A stretch of DNA of 37,997 nucleotides, from contig JARDZP010000010.1 of the NCBI GenBank assembly GCA_029240795.1, positions 1-37,997 of the forward strand. Reading direction: 5' to 3'. The first letter of the stretch is position 1, and each line of letters begins with the position of its first letter. A program made the translations under genes and the position numbers. Below the pieces are notes generated by a model. The model searched no databases. It worked only from the letters and a program-made list of their open reading frames with translations, and was not told where the DNA came from. Positions 1 through 9,049 of this stretch are shown here, one piece after another. The stretch comes from Haloplasmataceae bacterium (GTDB lineage Bacteria; Bacillota_I; Bacilli_A; Haloplasmatales; Haloplasmataceae).

Positions 1-110
1 TCAAAATAGATATTTTCTTGATCTGATATCTGTTTCCATGCTTTATAGTGTAAATAGTCTGTACTAACAATAACACCATCTAAATCGAATATCACACCTT
101 TAATTACCAT
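1..110 (-). CDS. pgmB: Beta-phosphoglucomutase, N-terminal part (cut by window edge)
   Basis: The frame starts at the ATG at 110-108 and runs off the window start; only about 36 residues are visible. They begin MVIKGVIFDLDGVIVSTD, the HAD-superfamily motif I (nucleophile D9, acid/base D11) in the form usual for beta-phosphoglucomutase. This enzyme converts beta-glucose 1-phosphate to glucose 6-phosphate in the cytoplasm. The start overlaps the stop of the upstream GH65 gene (ATGGTAA) and a GGAGG ribosome site lies inside the end of that gene, so the two are probably translationally coupled. The GH65-pgmB pairing is a well known gene order, because inverting GH65 phosphorylases release beta-glucose 1-phosphate. 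Another HAD phosphatase is possible from so short a piece, but the context makes pgmB likely. Confidence 0.85.
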   Translation of the reverse strand, partial: MVIKGVIFDLDGVIVSTDYLHYKAWKQISDQENIYF

Positions 111-2296
111 GAGTTATCCTCCTTTGCTATAGTTATATTATTTTTTGTTATATCTAGTTTGTATAAATCATTATTAAGTATAACTTTAAAACTCATAGAC
201 TCCCAATTTTTAGGCAAATGTGGGAAACATTTAATTTGATTCTCAATAATTTTCAAACCGGCGAATCCATATATTGCTGTCATATAAGCCCCACCACTTG
301 CTGCAGGATGTGTTCCGCCGATATAAATTCCACCAGCATATTGTTTAGACTTACCTGTTAAATCAACGGTTGCTGACTTCATAAAGTACGGATAAGCCCA
401 TTCTGGATTACCATTTTCACACGCAACTAAAGCATACATTGAAGCACTTAAACTTGAACCATGTTCGGTTCTTTTTAAGTAATAATCCCAATTTGTTTTC
501 TTAATTTCTGAGCTATACTCATCATTAAAGAAATAAAGTAAAGTCACGACATCCGCCTGCTTAATGATCTGTGTATTGGCTGCTATTCCGTTCGCTCCAC
601 CCCAATATTCATTAGGATGAATTAATCTACTTTTTACTTCATCTACTGTTACCTCTTCAAGTTTAAAATACCCATCAAATTGTTCAATAATCCCGCTATT
701 ATTTGGCTGAGGTACATATAATATTTTTACAACTTCTTCAATACGTTTTAAATCCTCTGTATAATTAAGTTTCTTAATTAAGTTATCAAAGCTTTCTTTA
801 TTTTCTGCTTTTAATAATTTACTTACTTTTATCGCGATATTAAATGTTTCTAAAGCCATTCTATTCGTAAAGGCATTATTATTCACTCGTTCATGATACT
901 CATCAGGTCCTGTGACATCTAAGATCTCAAAGCGATTTTTATCATGCTTTAAGTATCCATAAGAATAATAGAATCTTGCACATTCGAAGATCACTTCAGC
1001 CCCACCATTTATTAATAATGAAAGATCATTGATTCTTAAATAAGTTTGCCAAATTCCATATACAATATCAGCACTAATATGGACTTGCTTATCACGGAAA
1101 TATGTGCGCAATGGACGATTTGTAAAGACATCTGTTACATTAAAATGAGAACATGCATCATCACCCGTTTCTTGACTTTCCCAAGCATAAAAGGCTCCTC
1201 TAAATCCATATTCCATTGCTTTTCTTCGTGCACCGTCTAAGGTATTGATTCGATATTTAACAAGATTTTTTGCCGTTTGTAGATCTGTATTTAAATAAAA
1301 AGGTAACATAAACATTTCTGTATCCCAGAAAATTGCACCTTTATAAGTTTGACCTGAAATACCTCTTGCAGGAATAGATACTTTATCAGAATGTTTTTGA
1401 TTTAAAATTAATAGATGATAAATACTATATCTTAATGAAAATTGTGCTTCTTCGTCGCCTTTTAATTCGACATCAGATACAAGCCAGCGCTTTTGCCATT
1501 CAAGGTAGTTTTCAATAAATAATTTTTCATAACCTAAAACACTAGCTGAATTAATTTCATTCATTGCTTGCATATTAGCTTCGGCTTCGTCTAAACTATG
1601 TTTTACTGAAGCAAATTTATAAAAAGTATAGGTTTTGTCTTTCTCTATATTTAGATTGATCTGTCGAATTAATTTATGACTATCAATAATGTTCGAAATT
1701 TTCGCATTAAAATCACATAAAATAGTTTCGCTTACAACAATTGGTATATGACATTCTCTTGTATTAGTAGAAAAAGTAACAATATTATTTTCATTAACAA
1801 TTTGATAAGGATTTAAGTGAGGTCCGTTAATATCCCATACATCACCATCGATACCTGTTTCTATAACTAGATTTAAATGAGCATTGGTTTTAACACTATA
1901 CTTCATAACCAGTAAACTATATTTTGTTAAGTGTGCAAATCTTTCTGATGTAATCGTAATTTGTTTATTATTAATATCAAATGTGGATTCTCGTTTATGT
2001 AATCCACAACTAATATCTAATGTTTGTTGATGAAATACAGGATTTATAACGATGGGATTTAATTCAGTCCCATCATAAATCACACGAGTAAAAAGTGGAT
2101 TGGGAGCATTAACTGGCTCCCTCCACTTATTTTCATATTGATCGTAAACACCCGGTAAATTTAAAGCGACCAGTTCGTTCTTTCCAAATTCTTCTAGTGT
2201 ACCACGATATCCCATGTAGCCATTACCTATTAGGAATTTATTCCCATGATTAATGATATCTTCTTTATTAAAATCTTTCGTTATTACTTTCCACAT
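104..2296 (-). CDS. GH65 glycoside phosphorylase (alpha-glucobiose phosphorylase, linkage unknown)
   Basis: Cytoplasmic inverting phosphorylase of glycoside hydrolase family 65, predicted to split an alpha-glucoside with phosphate to beta-glucose 1-phosphate. The N-terminal motif GNGYMGYRG, the central (alpha/alpha)6 barrel with the catalytic segment TGPDEYHERVNNNAFTN (general acid E466 counted from ATG 2296), and the late motifs KQADVVTLL and HGSSLSASMYALVA are all present. About 730 residues is a normal family length. ATG 2296 fits the usual GH65 start; a GTG at 2305 would add three residues and overlap the previous gene. Neither has a clear ribosome site, so coupling to the upstream gene is likely. 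It resembles the kojibiose/nigerose/trehalose-type branch more than the maltose phosphorylase type of its neighbour, but I cannot fix the substrate by eye. Confidence 0.9.
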   Translation of the reverse strand: MWKVITKDFNKEDIINHGNKFLIGNGYMGYRGTLEEFGKNELVALNLPGVYDQYENKWREPVNAPNPLFTRVIYDGTELNPIVINPVFHQQTLDISCGLHKRESTFDINNKQITITSERFAHLTKYSLLVMKYSVKTNAHLNLVIETGIDGDVWDINGPHLNPYQIVNENNIVTFSTNTRECHIPIVVSETILCDFNAKISNIIDSHKLIRQINLNIEKDKTYTFYKFASVKHSLDEAEANMQAMNEINSASVLGYEKLFIENYLEWQKRWLVSDVELKGDEEAQFSLRYSIYHLLILNQKHSDKVSIPARGISGQTYKGAIFWDTEMFMLPFYLNTDLQTAKNLVKYRINTLDGARRKAMEYGFRGAFYAWESQETGDDACSHFNVTDVFTNRPLRTYFRDKQVHISADIVYGIWQTYLRINDLSLLINGGAEVIFECARFYYSYGYLKHDKNRFEILDVTGPDEYHERVNNNAFTNRMALETFNIAIKVSKLLKAENKESFDNLIKKLNYTEDLKRIEEVVKILYVPQPNNSGIIEQFDGYFKLEEVTVDEVKSRLIHPNEYWGGANGIAANTQIIKQADVVTLLYFFNDEYSSEIKKTNWDYYLKRTEHGSSLSASMYALVACENGNPEWAYPYFMKSATVDLTGKSKQYAGGIYIGGTHPAASGGAYMTAIYGFAGLKIIENQIKCFPHLPKNWESMSFKVILNNDLYKLDITKNNITIAKEDNSW

Positions 2297-2297
2297 C

Positions 2298-4589
2298 TTA
2301 ATCACGCTTATTCTTTACTGGTAAAACTAATTTTTCTTTACCAACATGATATTTATGATTGTAGACAAGCATATCAACAGTTTTTCCATCACATGTAATT
2401 TCAATATTTTCACGATTCACTTTTACAGTAATTAAACTTCCAAAATATTTAAATTTAAAAGAGTATTGTTTCCACATATTAGGAATAATTGGGTTCAATA
2501 CCAAATCTTGTCCGTCACTTCTAAATCCACCAAACCCGTAAACAATATTTACCCAGGCTGCAGCAATACTAGTGGTATGTAACCCTTCATGAGCGTTACG
2601 GTTATAATCATCAATGTCCATTCTTGTAGCGAATCCAAAGAATTTAACTGCTTCATCAACTTTATCTAGTTCTGCAGCGAATATGGAGTGAATTGATGGC
2701 GATAAAGAGGACTCGTGAATACATCTCGGTTCATAGTAGTTATAGTTTGCTAGTTTTGTTTCTTTATCAAAATCTTGATTATGTAAAAACATAAACATTA
2801 AAACATCTGGTTGTTTAATCATATCATTTCGATAAATACGGTCATATGACCAGTGTGAATAGAGAGGGAAATCTTCAACTGGAATGGAATCAACATCAAT
2901 ATGTGGTAAATCAAAGAATCCTTCATGTTGTTCATATAATAATGTATCTTTATCAACTGGGATGTACATTGCTTTTGCACAATCCACATAATCATTTATT
3001 TCTTGATCAGTAATATTTAATTTACTCGTTAATTCTTGATATTTTTCATAATCAACTGATTTATAATCACTCAATACTTCAATCGTATATTCTAATGTTT
3101 TTTTAGCCATATAGTTTGTATAACAATTATGGTTAACCATCATTTGGAATTCATCTGGTCCCATTACGGCGTAGTAACCAAACTTAGTATGTTTGGCATT
3201 CCATTGTCCACGTGTTAACATAAATCTGCTTATTTCAACTAACATTTCTAAACCATAATTATATAAGAATGCTTGATCATGAGTATTTTTCACATAATGC
3301 CATACACCATATGCGACAGCTGTACTTGGTTGGAATTGTAAACTAGCGTGTTGCCATAATGTACAAGCTTCATTTCCATTTAAAGTAGCAATTGGGTAAC
3401 AAGCACCTTTACAGTCTAAATCTATCGCCCTTTTTCTAGCCTGTTCTAATGTATTATATCGAAACATTAATAAGTTTCTCGCCGCATTTGGATTATTAAA
3501 GATAAAATAAGGTAAACAATAAGTTTCTGTATCCCAGAAAGCATGACCACTATAAGCTTCTCCCGTAAGACCTTTAGCCCCAATATTATTGCTTTCATCG
3601 ACACCGTGATAAGTTTGTTGTAATTGGAAGATACAAAATCTAATCCCTTGTTGATTTTTATCATCTCCTACAATTTCAATATCAAAGTTAGACCAAACGC
3701 TATCCCAATATTTTATATTATCATTAAACTCTATATCATATTTGTTTTGATTTTCTAATTTATTAAGACCAATAATCCATAGTGTTTCATGATTAATTTC
3801 ATTATTTTTAACAACTAAATTTGTTACTTTTTTATTAATAAATACTGCTTGATTTTTTAAAACTGTAAAATTTAAATGATGTCCTACAATCTTTCCAACA
3901 GTAAATGGTATTGAGTTCAATTGTGTATTCGATTCTAATTCATATCCTGAGAAAACTAATTGATTAGTTGTTATTGTTTTTCCAATGAATCCCGCAAACT
4001 TTTCATTAAAATCATGTTTTAAAATATTCCAATAATTATTTTTACCCCATTGTAATATCGAAAAATCTAGACCCAAGTCCATTTTAACTTCAACATCATC
4101 ATTCGATTCTATTTTAAAATTTTGATATCCGTAATTAGGCGTTTTCATACTTAAAAATCTTCTGAATGTAAATTTTACAACTTTTCCTGTTTTTGTTATA
4201 AGTGAGAATGAACGCGTTAAATCACCTGTTTTAAAATCTAAAACTCTTTTGAAATCTTTAATATTTGCTTTATTAATATCTAATAAATCACCATCAACAT
4301 AAATTTTCGTAAATAACCAATTAACAGAGTTAACCATAAAATGTGTATTCGTGACAATCCCCTTATAATGTGAAGCATTATGATCTACTCCATTTTCATA
4401 AATTCCATTAAAATAACTTCCTAAAAGGGAATCACAACTTGCACCTTCATCTATATATCCTCTGACACCCATATATTCATTCCCTAATGAAAATATTGAT
4501 TCAGACACTTTATTTCTTTTGGGATTAAATCCTTCTTCTATTACTTTCCAAGGATCAACTTTAAAATACTCATACGCTATTTTTGCCAT
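2298..4589 (-). CDS. GH65 glycoside phosphorylase, maltose-phosphorylase-like
   Basis: Second GH65 inverting phosphorylase, 763 residues, cytoplasmic. It starts in the family style (KVDPWKVIEEGF, then SLGNEYMGVRGYIDEG). It carries the catalytic segment MGPDEFQMMVNHNCYTN with general acid E480, close to Glu487 of Lactobacillus brevis maltose phosphorylase. The C-terminal motifs (IKQPDVL, NYYEPRCIHESSLSPSIHS, EGLHTTSIAAAW) match maltose phosphorylases block by block. GH65 also includes kojibiose and other alpha-glucobiose phosphorylases, so maltose is only one candidate. It is clearly divergent from the GH65 enzyme encoded directly downstream, which suggests a different linkage. The start has a GGAGAG ribosome site, and a 23-nt gap separates it from the permease gene, so it is cotranscribed. 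Confidence 0.9.
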   Translation of the reverse strand: MAKIAYEYFKVDPWKVIEEGFNPKRNKVSESIFSLGNEYMGVRGYIDEGASCDSLLGSYFNGIYENGVDHNASHYKGIVTNTHFMVNSVNWLFTKIYVDGDLLDINKANIKDFKRVLDFKTGDLTRSFSLITKTGKVVKFTFRRFLSMKTPNYGYQNFKIESNDDVEVKMDLGLDFSILQWGKNNYWNILKHDFNEKFAGFIGKTITTNQLVFSGYELESNTQLNSIPFTVGKIVGHHLNFTVLKNQAVFINKKVTNLVVKNNEINHETLWIIGLNKLENQNKYDIEFNDNIKYWDSVWSNFDIEIVGDDKNQQGIRFCIFQLQQTYHGVDESNNIGAKGLTGEAYSGHAFWDTETYCLPYFIFNNPNAARNLLMFRYNTLEQARKRAIDLDCKGACYPIATLNGNEACTLWQHASLQFQPSTAVAYGVWHYVKNTHDQAFLYNYGLEMLVEISRFMLTRGQWNAKHTKFGYYAVMGPDEFQMMVNHNCYTNYMAKKTLEYTIEVLSDYKSVDYEKYQELTSKLNITDQEINDYVDCAKAMYIPVDKDTLLYEQHEGFFDLPHIDVDSIPVEDFPLYSHWSYDRIYRNDMIKQPDVLMFMFLHNQDFDKETKLANYNYYEPRCIHESSLSPSIHSIFAAELDKVDEAVKFFGFATRMDIDDYNRNAHEGLHTTSIAAAWVNIVYGFGGFRSDGQDLVLNPIIPNMWKQYSFKFKYFGSLITVKVNRENIEITCDGKTVDMLVYNHKYHVGKEKLVLPVKNKRD

Positions 4590-4612
4590 ATTAACTCTCC
4601 ATTCATTAAATA

Positions 4613-5503
4613 TTAATCTTTCATACCTGACGTTGCAACTGAACTAGTAATTTGTTTTTGGAATATTAAGAAGAAAATAACTGGAGGAATTACTGATAAC
4701 GCTAGAACCATTAATAATTTATCTGGTCCAAAATTCATCGAAGTCCCCATAACACTATATAGTGAATATATTTTAACCATAACCGTTTGTTTTGCATCTA
4801 TGTTTAAAACTAAGAATGGTAATAAGAAATCAGACCAAGCAGCATTTATTGTAAAAATACCAATTACCATAATAATTGGTGTTGATAAAGGTAATATGAT
4901 TTTGTAAAATAATTGTATTTTATTACATCCATCAATTTGAGCTGAATCAAATAATGAACTTGGTAACTTATCAAAGAATGTTTTAAACATTATAAAATTA
5001 AACGGATTGGCGCCATAGACTAACCATAATGGCAAATAAGAATTACTTAATCCAATATTTACGATATTATTTAGTAATGGACCCATATTTAAGATAGCTG
5101 GTATCATAAGGCTTATCAGAACCATATTGTAAACCAGCTTATAACCTTTTGGTTTCAAAACTGATACTGCATAAGCAAGTAATCCATTAAATAATATTGA
5201 ACAAACAAGTGCACCTAGAATGACATAGATAGAATTCATATAATAATTGCCAAATTGTAATGAACTCCATACATCTTTTACTTTACCTAAATTTAAGTTT
5301 TTCGGAAATAGAGAAAAAGGTAATTCATACAACTCAGAAGCGGATTTAAAACTAGATAATAATAACCAAAGAGGTGGAAAAATAGTAATTAATAATGTTA
5401 ATATAAGAATTCCGATTAGAACCCCATATAAAATCTTAAATGAGGTCTTTTTGTAATCTGAAAATATGAGTATTCCATATGACTTTGTTTTTAATTGTTT
5501 CAT
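4613..5503 (-). CDS. Sugar ABC transporter permease, MalG type (CUT1)
   Basis: Membrane subunit of a carbohydrate-uptake ABC transporter, 296 residues with six predicted membrane spans; the first is at about residues 23-50. The cytoplasmic coupling loop (EAA loop) reads AQIDGCNKIQLFYKIILPLS, a MalG-type loop in which the usual first Glu is Gln. The C terminus ends TSGMKD, like many MalG homologues. It pairs with the MalF-type permease directly upstream (11-nt gap) and the solute-binding lipoprotein at 7857. An AAGGAGGTC ribosome site sets the start. The substrate is inferred from the following GH65 genes to be an alpha-gluco-oligosaccharide. Confidence 0.93.
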   Translation of the reverse strand: MKQLKTKSYGILIFSDYKKTSFKILYGVLIGILILTLLITIFPPLWLLLSSFKSASELYELPFSLFPKNLNLGKVKDVWSSLQFGNYYMNSIYVILGALVCSILFNGLLAYAVSVLKPKGYKLVYNMVLISLMIPAILNMGPLLNNIVNIGLSNSYLPLWLVYGANPFNFIMFKTFFDKLPSSLFDSAQIDGCNKIQLFYKIILPLSTPIIMVIGIFTINAAWSDFLLPFLVLNIDAKQTVMVKIYSLYSVMGTSMNFGPDKLLMVLALSVIPPVIFFLIFQKQITSSVATSGMKD

Positions 5504-5514
5504 AAAAGACCTCC

Positions 5515-6402
5515 TTATGTGTTATCTGCATTTTTACTTAGTTTTAAATAAACAAAAGTTAATATAAACAACATGCTTGCTACTATTACTCCTAATGCTG
5601 CAGCTTTTGATGCGTCACCGTATCTAAATACATATCGGTGTACTAATTGAAGTAATGAAATAGAAGCATTATTAGGTCCTCCACTCGTCATTACTAAAGG
5701 TTCATAGAATACTTGAAAAACAGAAATTATTTGTAAGATAAATAACATTCTAATTAATGGAGATAGATTTGGTATCGTAACATGACGGATTCGTTGCCAT
5801 ACTGATGCTCCCTCAACTCTAGCTGCTTCATAGTACACACTATCAATACTTTGAATAGTCGCTAGATAGATTAGTGTAGTTGCACCAAAACCCTTCCATG
5901 TCATCGTAATAACAATCAAGGGAATAACCATAGTTGGACTATCTAACCATCTTTGCGGTTCTATTTTAAACAAGCTAAGTAATGAATTTAAAACGCCACC
6001 TGACTCAGGACTCATCAAGAACGTCCACATGATCACAGTTGCTAAACCTGGAACGATATTAGGAAAGTAAATACCTGTTCTAAATAGGCCTTTTAAATGA
6101 ACGACTTCAGATAAGATAATAGCTAATATAATTGGTACTAAAAAACCGATAACAACTGACCAAAATGTATACAATAATGTATTTAATAATGCCTTTGTAA
6201 AAAGCGGATCAGTTAACACTGCTTCATATTTTTCTAAACCAACAAACGTTTCTTTTGTATAACCTACTGTATCATAAAATGAAAGAGAAACGTTAGAAAA
6301 CAGTGGTATCCATATAAAGAATAGAAACAGGAAGATACTTGGAAGCATAATTAGCCAACCCCCAAGATTCTTCTTTATCATAGATGTCATTTTCTGCTTC
6401 AT
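5515..6402 (-). CDS. Sugar ABC transporter permease, MalF type (CUT1)
   Basis: Partner permease of the transporter, about 295 residues with six predicted spans starting near residue 15. The coupling loop reads EAARVEGASVWQRIRHVTIP, a good EAA motif. ATG 6402 is chosen because GGAGG lies about 10 nt upstream; the TTG at 6411 would place that site directly against the start codon. It is cotranscribed between the solute-binding gene (33-nt gap) and the MalG-type gene. As for the other transporters here, no ATP-binding subunit is encoded nearby, so a shared MsmX-type ATPase elsewhere is assumed. Confidence 0.93.
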   Translation of the reverse strand: MKQKMTSMIKKNLGGWLIMLPSIFLFLFFIWIPLFSNVSLSFYDTVGYTKETFVGLEKYEAVLTDPLFTKALLNTLLYTFWSVVIGFLVPIILAIILSEVVHLKGLFRTGIYFPNIVPGLATVIMWTFLMSPESGGVLNSLLSLFKIEPQRWLDSPTMVIPLIVITMTWKGFGATTLIYLATIQSIDSVYYEAARVEGASVWQRIRHVTIPNLSPLIRMLFILQIISVFQVFYEPLVMTSGGPNNASISLLQLVHRYVFRYGDASKAAALGVIVASMLFILTFVYLKLSKNADNT

Positions 6403-6435
6403 GCTATCCAATCCTCCTTTTCAATGTTGTTTTTA

Positions 6436-7857
6436 TTATTTTAGATTATTTAAATATTGTGTTTGGAACGAGTTATTATTACTTGTTAACAATGCACTCG
6501 GATTTGCATTTTGATTTGTTAATACTTGTTGAATACTAGAATCTAAATATTCATACATTTCTTGAGCATAATTTGGCTCTTCTGGTTTTCTAATTGTATT
6601 TAGAGTTGTATAAAAGTCATTAAAATTACGTAAATTAACATTTACAAATTGACCTTCCATTGTATCTACTTGAGCTAAATAATCTTCATTTATCCAAGGT
6701 GTAATACTTGGTAAAATTGGCATCCCTTTTTGGTCAGCAGTACGCATTCCTAGTCTCATACTTGAAATTGAAATCTCTGAAATTTCAGGAGATCTACCCA
6801 TATATTCTAAGAATTTTAGTGCACCTTCAATTTGTTCATCTGATGCACGAGATGAGAACATATAAGGCGTTCCACCAAATAATGAATATTGATGTCCATT
6901 TGGACCTTTAGGCATTGGTACAAAAGCTATTTTATTTTTGTCCATTCCAAAATTTGTGATAGGCATTGAAATAGCATCACTTCCTGCAAAACTCATTGCA
7001 GCACGACCTGTACCTAAATAGTTATACCAATCTGCATAAGTAAGTGATGCACTAGCTGGTAGACATTCACATTCCCATTTCATTAATTTAACCCATTCTA
7101 AAGCTTCTATAGCTTCTGGACTATTTAAATTAGCTACCCATTTTCCTTCATCATTTTTAACTTGTAATTTTGCTCCAAAATTCCATGCTAAATTGGAAAA
7201 TTGCCAACCCCCATTATTATTACTTGATAAAATGATTAGACCTGCTACATCTTTATCAAAATAATCTTTCATTGTTCTAGTAATAAATTCTGATGTCTCT
7301 CTTAATTCATCAAATGTTGTTGGGTAACGAGGTGTACCATCTTGGTTAACAATATCTAATATTCCATCGCCATCCCAATCATCGATTAAACCGACCTCTT
7401 CAAAAACTTCTAAATTAATAGCTAATCCTAATCCATATCCGTCACGAGGAACCCCATAAACTTTTCCATTACTCGTTAATGCTTCTCTCATGGTTGGATC
7501 CATTTTATCATACCAATTAAGAGCTTTTAAGTTTTCGGTAATGTCTTTAACAAAGCCATTTTTTATTAATTTTTGTGGTTCTGTAAACCACGTTTGAAAA
7601 ACGGTTGGTTGAGTTCCACTTTGCGCCATTGGAAAGAAAGTATCTACTGTATATGTATAAGGTTGACCAATAATTTCATATCGTGGATTATCTGTTTCAA
7701 ATAATCTTTTCCATTCATTGAACATTTCCACATCATTAGTTAAATAGGGTTCTGGCCACATCCCAATTGTTACTTGTATTTTTTTATTTTTATTACATCC
7801 GACTAAAATAAAGACTAGTAAAACGCTTATTAACATAAATATTGTTTTTTTAAACAT
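6436..7857 (-). CDS. Sugar ABC transporter solute-binding lipoprotein
   Basis: Extracellular family 1 solute-binding protein, 473 residues, anchored by lipid at C21 (lipobox ILVGC after a hydrophobic signal). Family features are the early segment VTIGMWPEPY, a GKVYGVPRDGYGLGLAIN segment like the 'ALP' hinge region of sugar binders, and RAAMSFAGSDAI and FVPMPKGPNG in the second lobe. It delivers substrate to the two permeases encoded just downstream. As first gene of the operon leading to two GH65 phosphorylases and pgmB, it probably binds an alpha-glucoside. The promoter has a TATAAT box with a weak -35 and a motif shared with the beta-helix enzyme gene at 17362, which suggests activator control. 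The start has a GGGAGG ribosome site. Confidence 0.93.
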   Translation of the reverse strand: MFKKTIFMLISVLLVFILVGCNKNKKIQVTIGMWPEPYLTNDVEMFNEWKRLFETDNPRYEIIGQPYTYTVDTFFPMAQSGTQPTVFQTWFTEPQKLIKNGFVKDITENLKALNWYDKMDPTMREALTSNGKVYGVPRDGYGLGLAINLEVFEEVGLIDDWDGDGILDIVNQDGTPRYPTTFDELRETSEFITRTMKDYFDKDVAGLIILSSNNNGGWQFSNLAWNFGAKLQVKNDEGKWVANLNSPEAIEALEWVKLMKWECECLPASASLTYADWYNYLGTGRAAMSFAGSDAISMPITNFGMDKNKIAFVPMPKGPNGHQYSLFGGTPYMFSSRASDEQIEGALKFLEYMGRSPEISEISISSMRLGMRTADQKGMPILPSITPWINEDYLAQVDTMEGQFVNVNLRNFNDFYTTLNTIRKPEEPNYAQEMYEYLDSSIQQVLTNQNANPSALLTSNNNSFQTQYLNNLK

Positions 7858-7887
7858 TATTTTTCCTCCCTACATCTGTTTATTTTA

Positions 7888-7940
7888 ATTATACAAGATT
7901 ATTAAAATTAAAAGAATATAAGAAAACTGCAAAAAGGGTT
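7888..7940 (-). promoter_or_regulatory. Promoter of the transporter/phosphorylase operon with putative activator site
   Basis: On the minus strand a TATAAT box lies at 7893-7888, 31 nt upstream of the ATG at 7857. The position 17 nt upstream has only a weak -35 (TTCTTT). Immediately beyond lies the motif AACCCTTTTTGCAGT (plus-strand ACTGCAAAAAGGGTT, 7926-7940). A second ACTGCAAA begins at 7946, exactly 20 nt further, a direct-repeat spacing typical of AraC-family sites. The same 15-bp motif stands upstream of the gene at 17362 with the same geometry. The binding protein is inferred, not shown. Confidence 0.6.
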
Positions 7941-7966
7941 ACAATACTGCAAAGATAAACCGTTGC

Positions 7967-7995
7967 TTGTAAACGCTTTTTTATTGATGTATAAT
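7967..7995 (+). promoter_or_regulatory. Promoter of the plus-strand sensor gene
   Basis: TTGTAA (7967-7972), a 17-nt spacer and TATAAT (7990-7995) form a good sigma-A type promoter reading right, towards the ATG at 8031. Confidence 0.6.
7968..7981 (+). promoter_or_regulatory. Putative CcpA/LacI-type operator (cre-like)
   Basis: TGTAAACGCTTTTT matches 12 of 14 positions of the cre consensus TGWAANCGNTNWCA. It overlaps the -35 box of the plus-strand promoter and lies upstream of the divergent solute-binding gene. The core TGTAAACGCT also occurs at 17461-17474 and in a perfect site at 33673-33686. No CcpA gene is visible in the window. Confidence 0.45.
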
Positions 7996-8030
7996 TAAAT
8001 GAGTAACTTGATTGAGGGGTGAGCCTAAAT

Positions 8031-9032
8031 ATGTTTTTCCAATTAAGAAAAAAGATCATCAGTCATATTGTTATTTCCTCAATATTATTCACAGTTATAA
8101 TATCAATCGTTTCTTTTACATATGTCAGTATCAGTATTTATAAAAACTTTAAATACTCAGCAAATGAAAATATTGAGCAAAGTATTAAGAATAGTTCTTT
8201 TTCAATAAATGCGACAAAAAATTCAACAATACTCATTATCGAAGATCAAAATTTTATTGAGTCATTAGGTTCATTTGATTATAATCCTAAGATTAATCCC
8301 ATTCTTAATACTTTAAAGAATACATCCTATGGTATTTTAGGAGTCACTATCTATACAAATAACAATTATATATATTCAACTAGCAGCATATCTTCTTATT
8401 TAACATTTAATGAAATAAAAGAAAATATTGAAATTGCTAATTTTATTAATTCTGATGAAACAACTTATTTATCAATCAGAACATCACATATAGCCGATTT
8501 ATATTATCATGTAAAATATGATGAACAATATGGAATGATTACCTATATTGTTAAAATAATAGATCAAAACAACCAAATCCAAGGTTATTTATTCGTAGAT
8601 ATAAATCCAAGTTTTATTTATAATAATTTCTTTTCATATAATCGATATGAAAATTTTCAAAATGTTGAAACGTATATATTAGCACAAGATGGACATTATT
8701 TAAAATCTGAAAAAAATAGCGAAGTAAATACTAAATACCTTAATTTAGTAGATAAAAATGAATCAAGAATCTCAATTGACGGTAAATATTTGATAATTTC
8801 GAAGGATTTTTCAATCGAAGATTCATCAATTATTACTCTAATTCCTTTAAAATCTTACTATTATGATATTTTGTTAATCGCAATTGTTTTAACAATAATA
8901 TCAATCATATTAAGCTTCATCGCAAAAATTATCGCTATTAAAATTGCAGATTCCATCGCCAATCCACTGTCTGATTTACTATCAAAAATGAATGAGACTG
9001 ATATAATGGTTATTAATAAAAACAAGACCTGA
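8031..9032 (+). CDS. Membrane sensor-domain protein lacking a kinase domain
   Basis: About 333 residues. A first membrane span (about residues 12-34) is followed by an extracellular region of about 240 residues of Cache-like sensor character, then a second span (about 283-306) and the start of a HAMP-like segment (IADSIANPLSDLLSKM). It then stops at TGA 9030-9032, which lies inside a terminator stem. YesM-type histidine kinases have this layout but continue for about 250 residues with a His-kinase and ATPase domain, absent here. It may be a remnant of a truncated kinase gene or a kinase-less partner of the sensor kinase encoded convergently. The intact frame of over 1 kb, good promoter and ribosome site (GAGGGGTG before ATG 8031) argue for expression. 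A GTG at 8019 is an alternative start but would lie inside that ribosome site. Confidence 0.75.
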   Translation: MFFQLRKKIISHIVISSILFTVIISIVSFTYVSISIYKNFKYSANENIEQSIKNSSFSINATKNSTILIIEDQNFIESLGSFDYNPKINPILNTLKNTSYGILGVTIYTNNNYIYSTSSISSYLTFNEIKENIEIANFINSDETTYLSIRTSHIADLYYHVKYDEQYGMITYIVKIIDQNNQIQGYLFVDINPSFIYNNFFSYNRYENFQNVETYILAQDGHYLKSEKNSEVNTKYLNLVDKNESRISIDGKYLIISKDFSIEDSSIITLIPLKSYYYDILLIAIVLTIISIILSFIAKIIAIKIADSIANPLSDLLSKMNETDIMVINKNKT

Positions 9033-9049
9033 TTCATCAATCAGGTCTT
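9024..9049. terminator. Bidirectional terminator between convergent sensor and kinase genes
   Basis: A perfect 11-bp stem, AAGACCTGATT / AATCAGGTCTT with loop CATC, followed by TTTATTT on the plus strand. It contains the TGA of the plus-strand gene (9030-9032) and touches the TAA of the minus-strand kinase (9051-9049). Confidence 0.8.

Noticed and set aside
1046-1240. Plus-strand open frame of 64 codons antisense to the GH65 gene, and similar short frames antisense to other genes
   Set aside because: They lie wholly inside well supported genes on the other strand, have no ribosome site and show no protein-like features.
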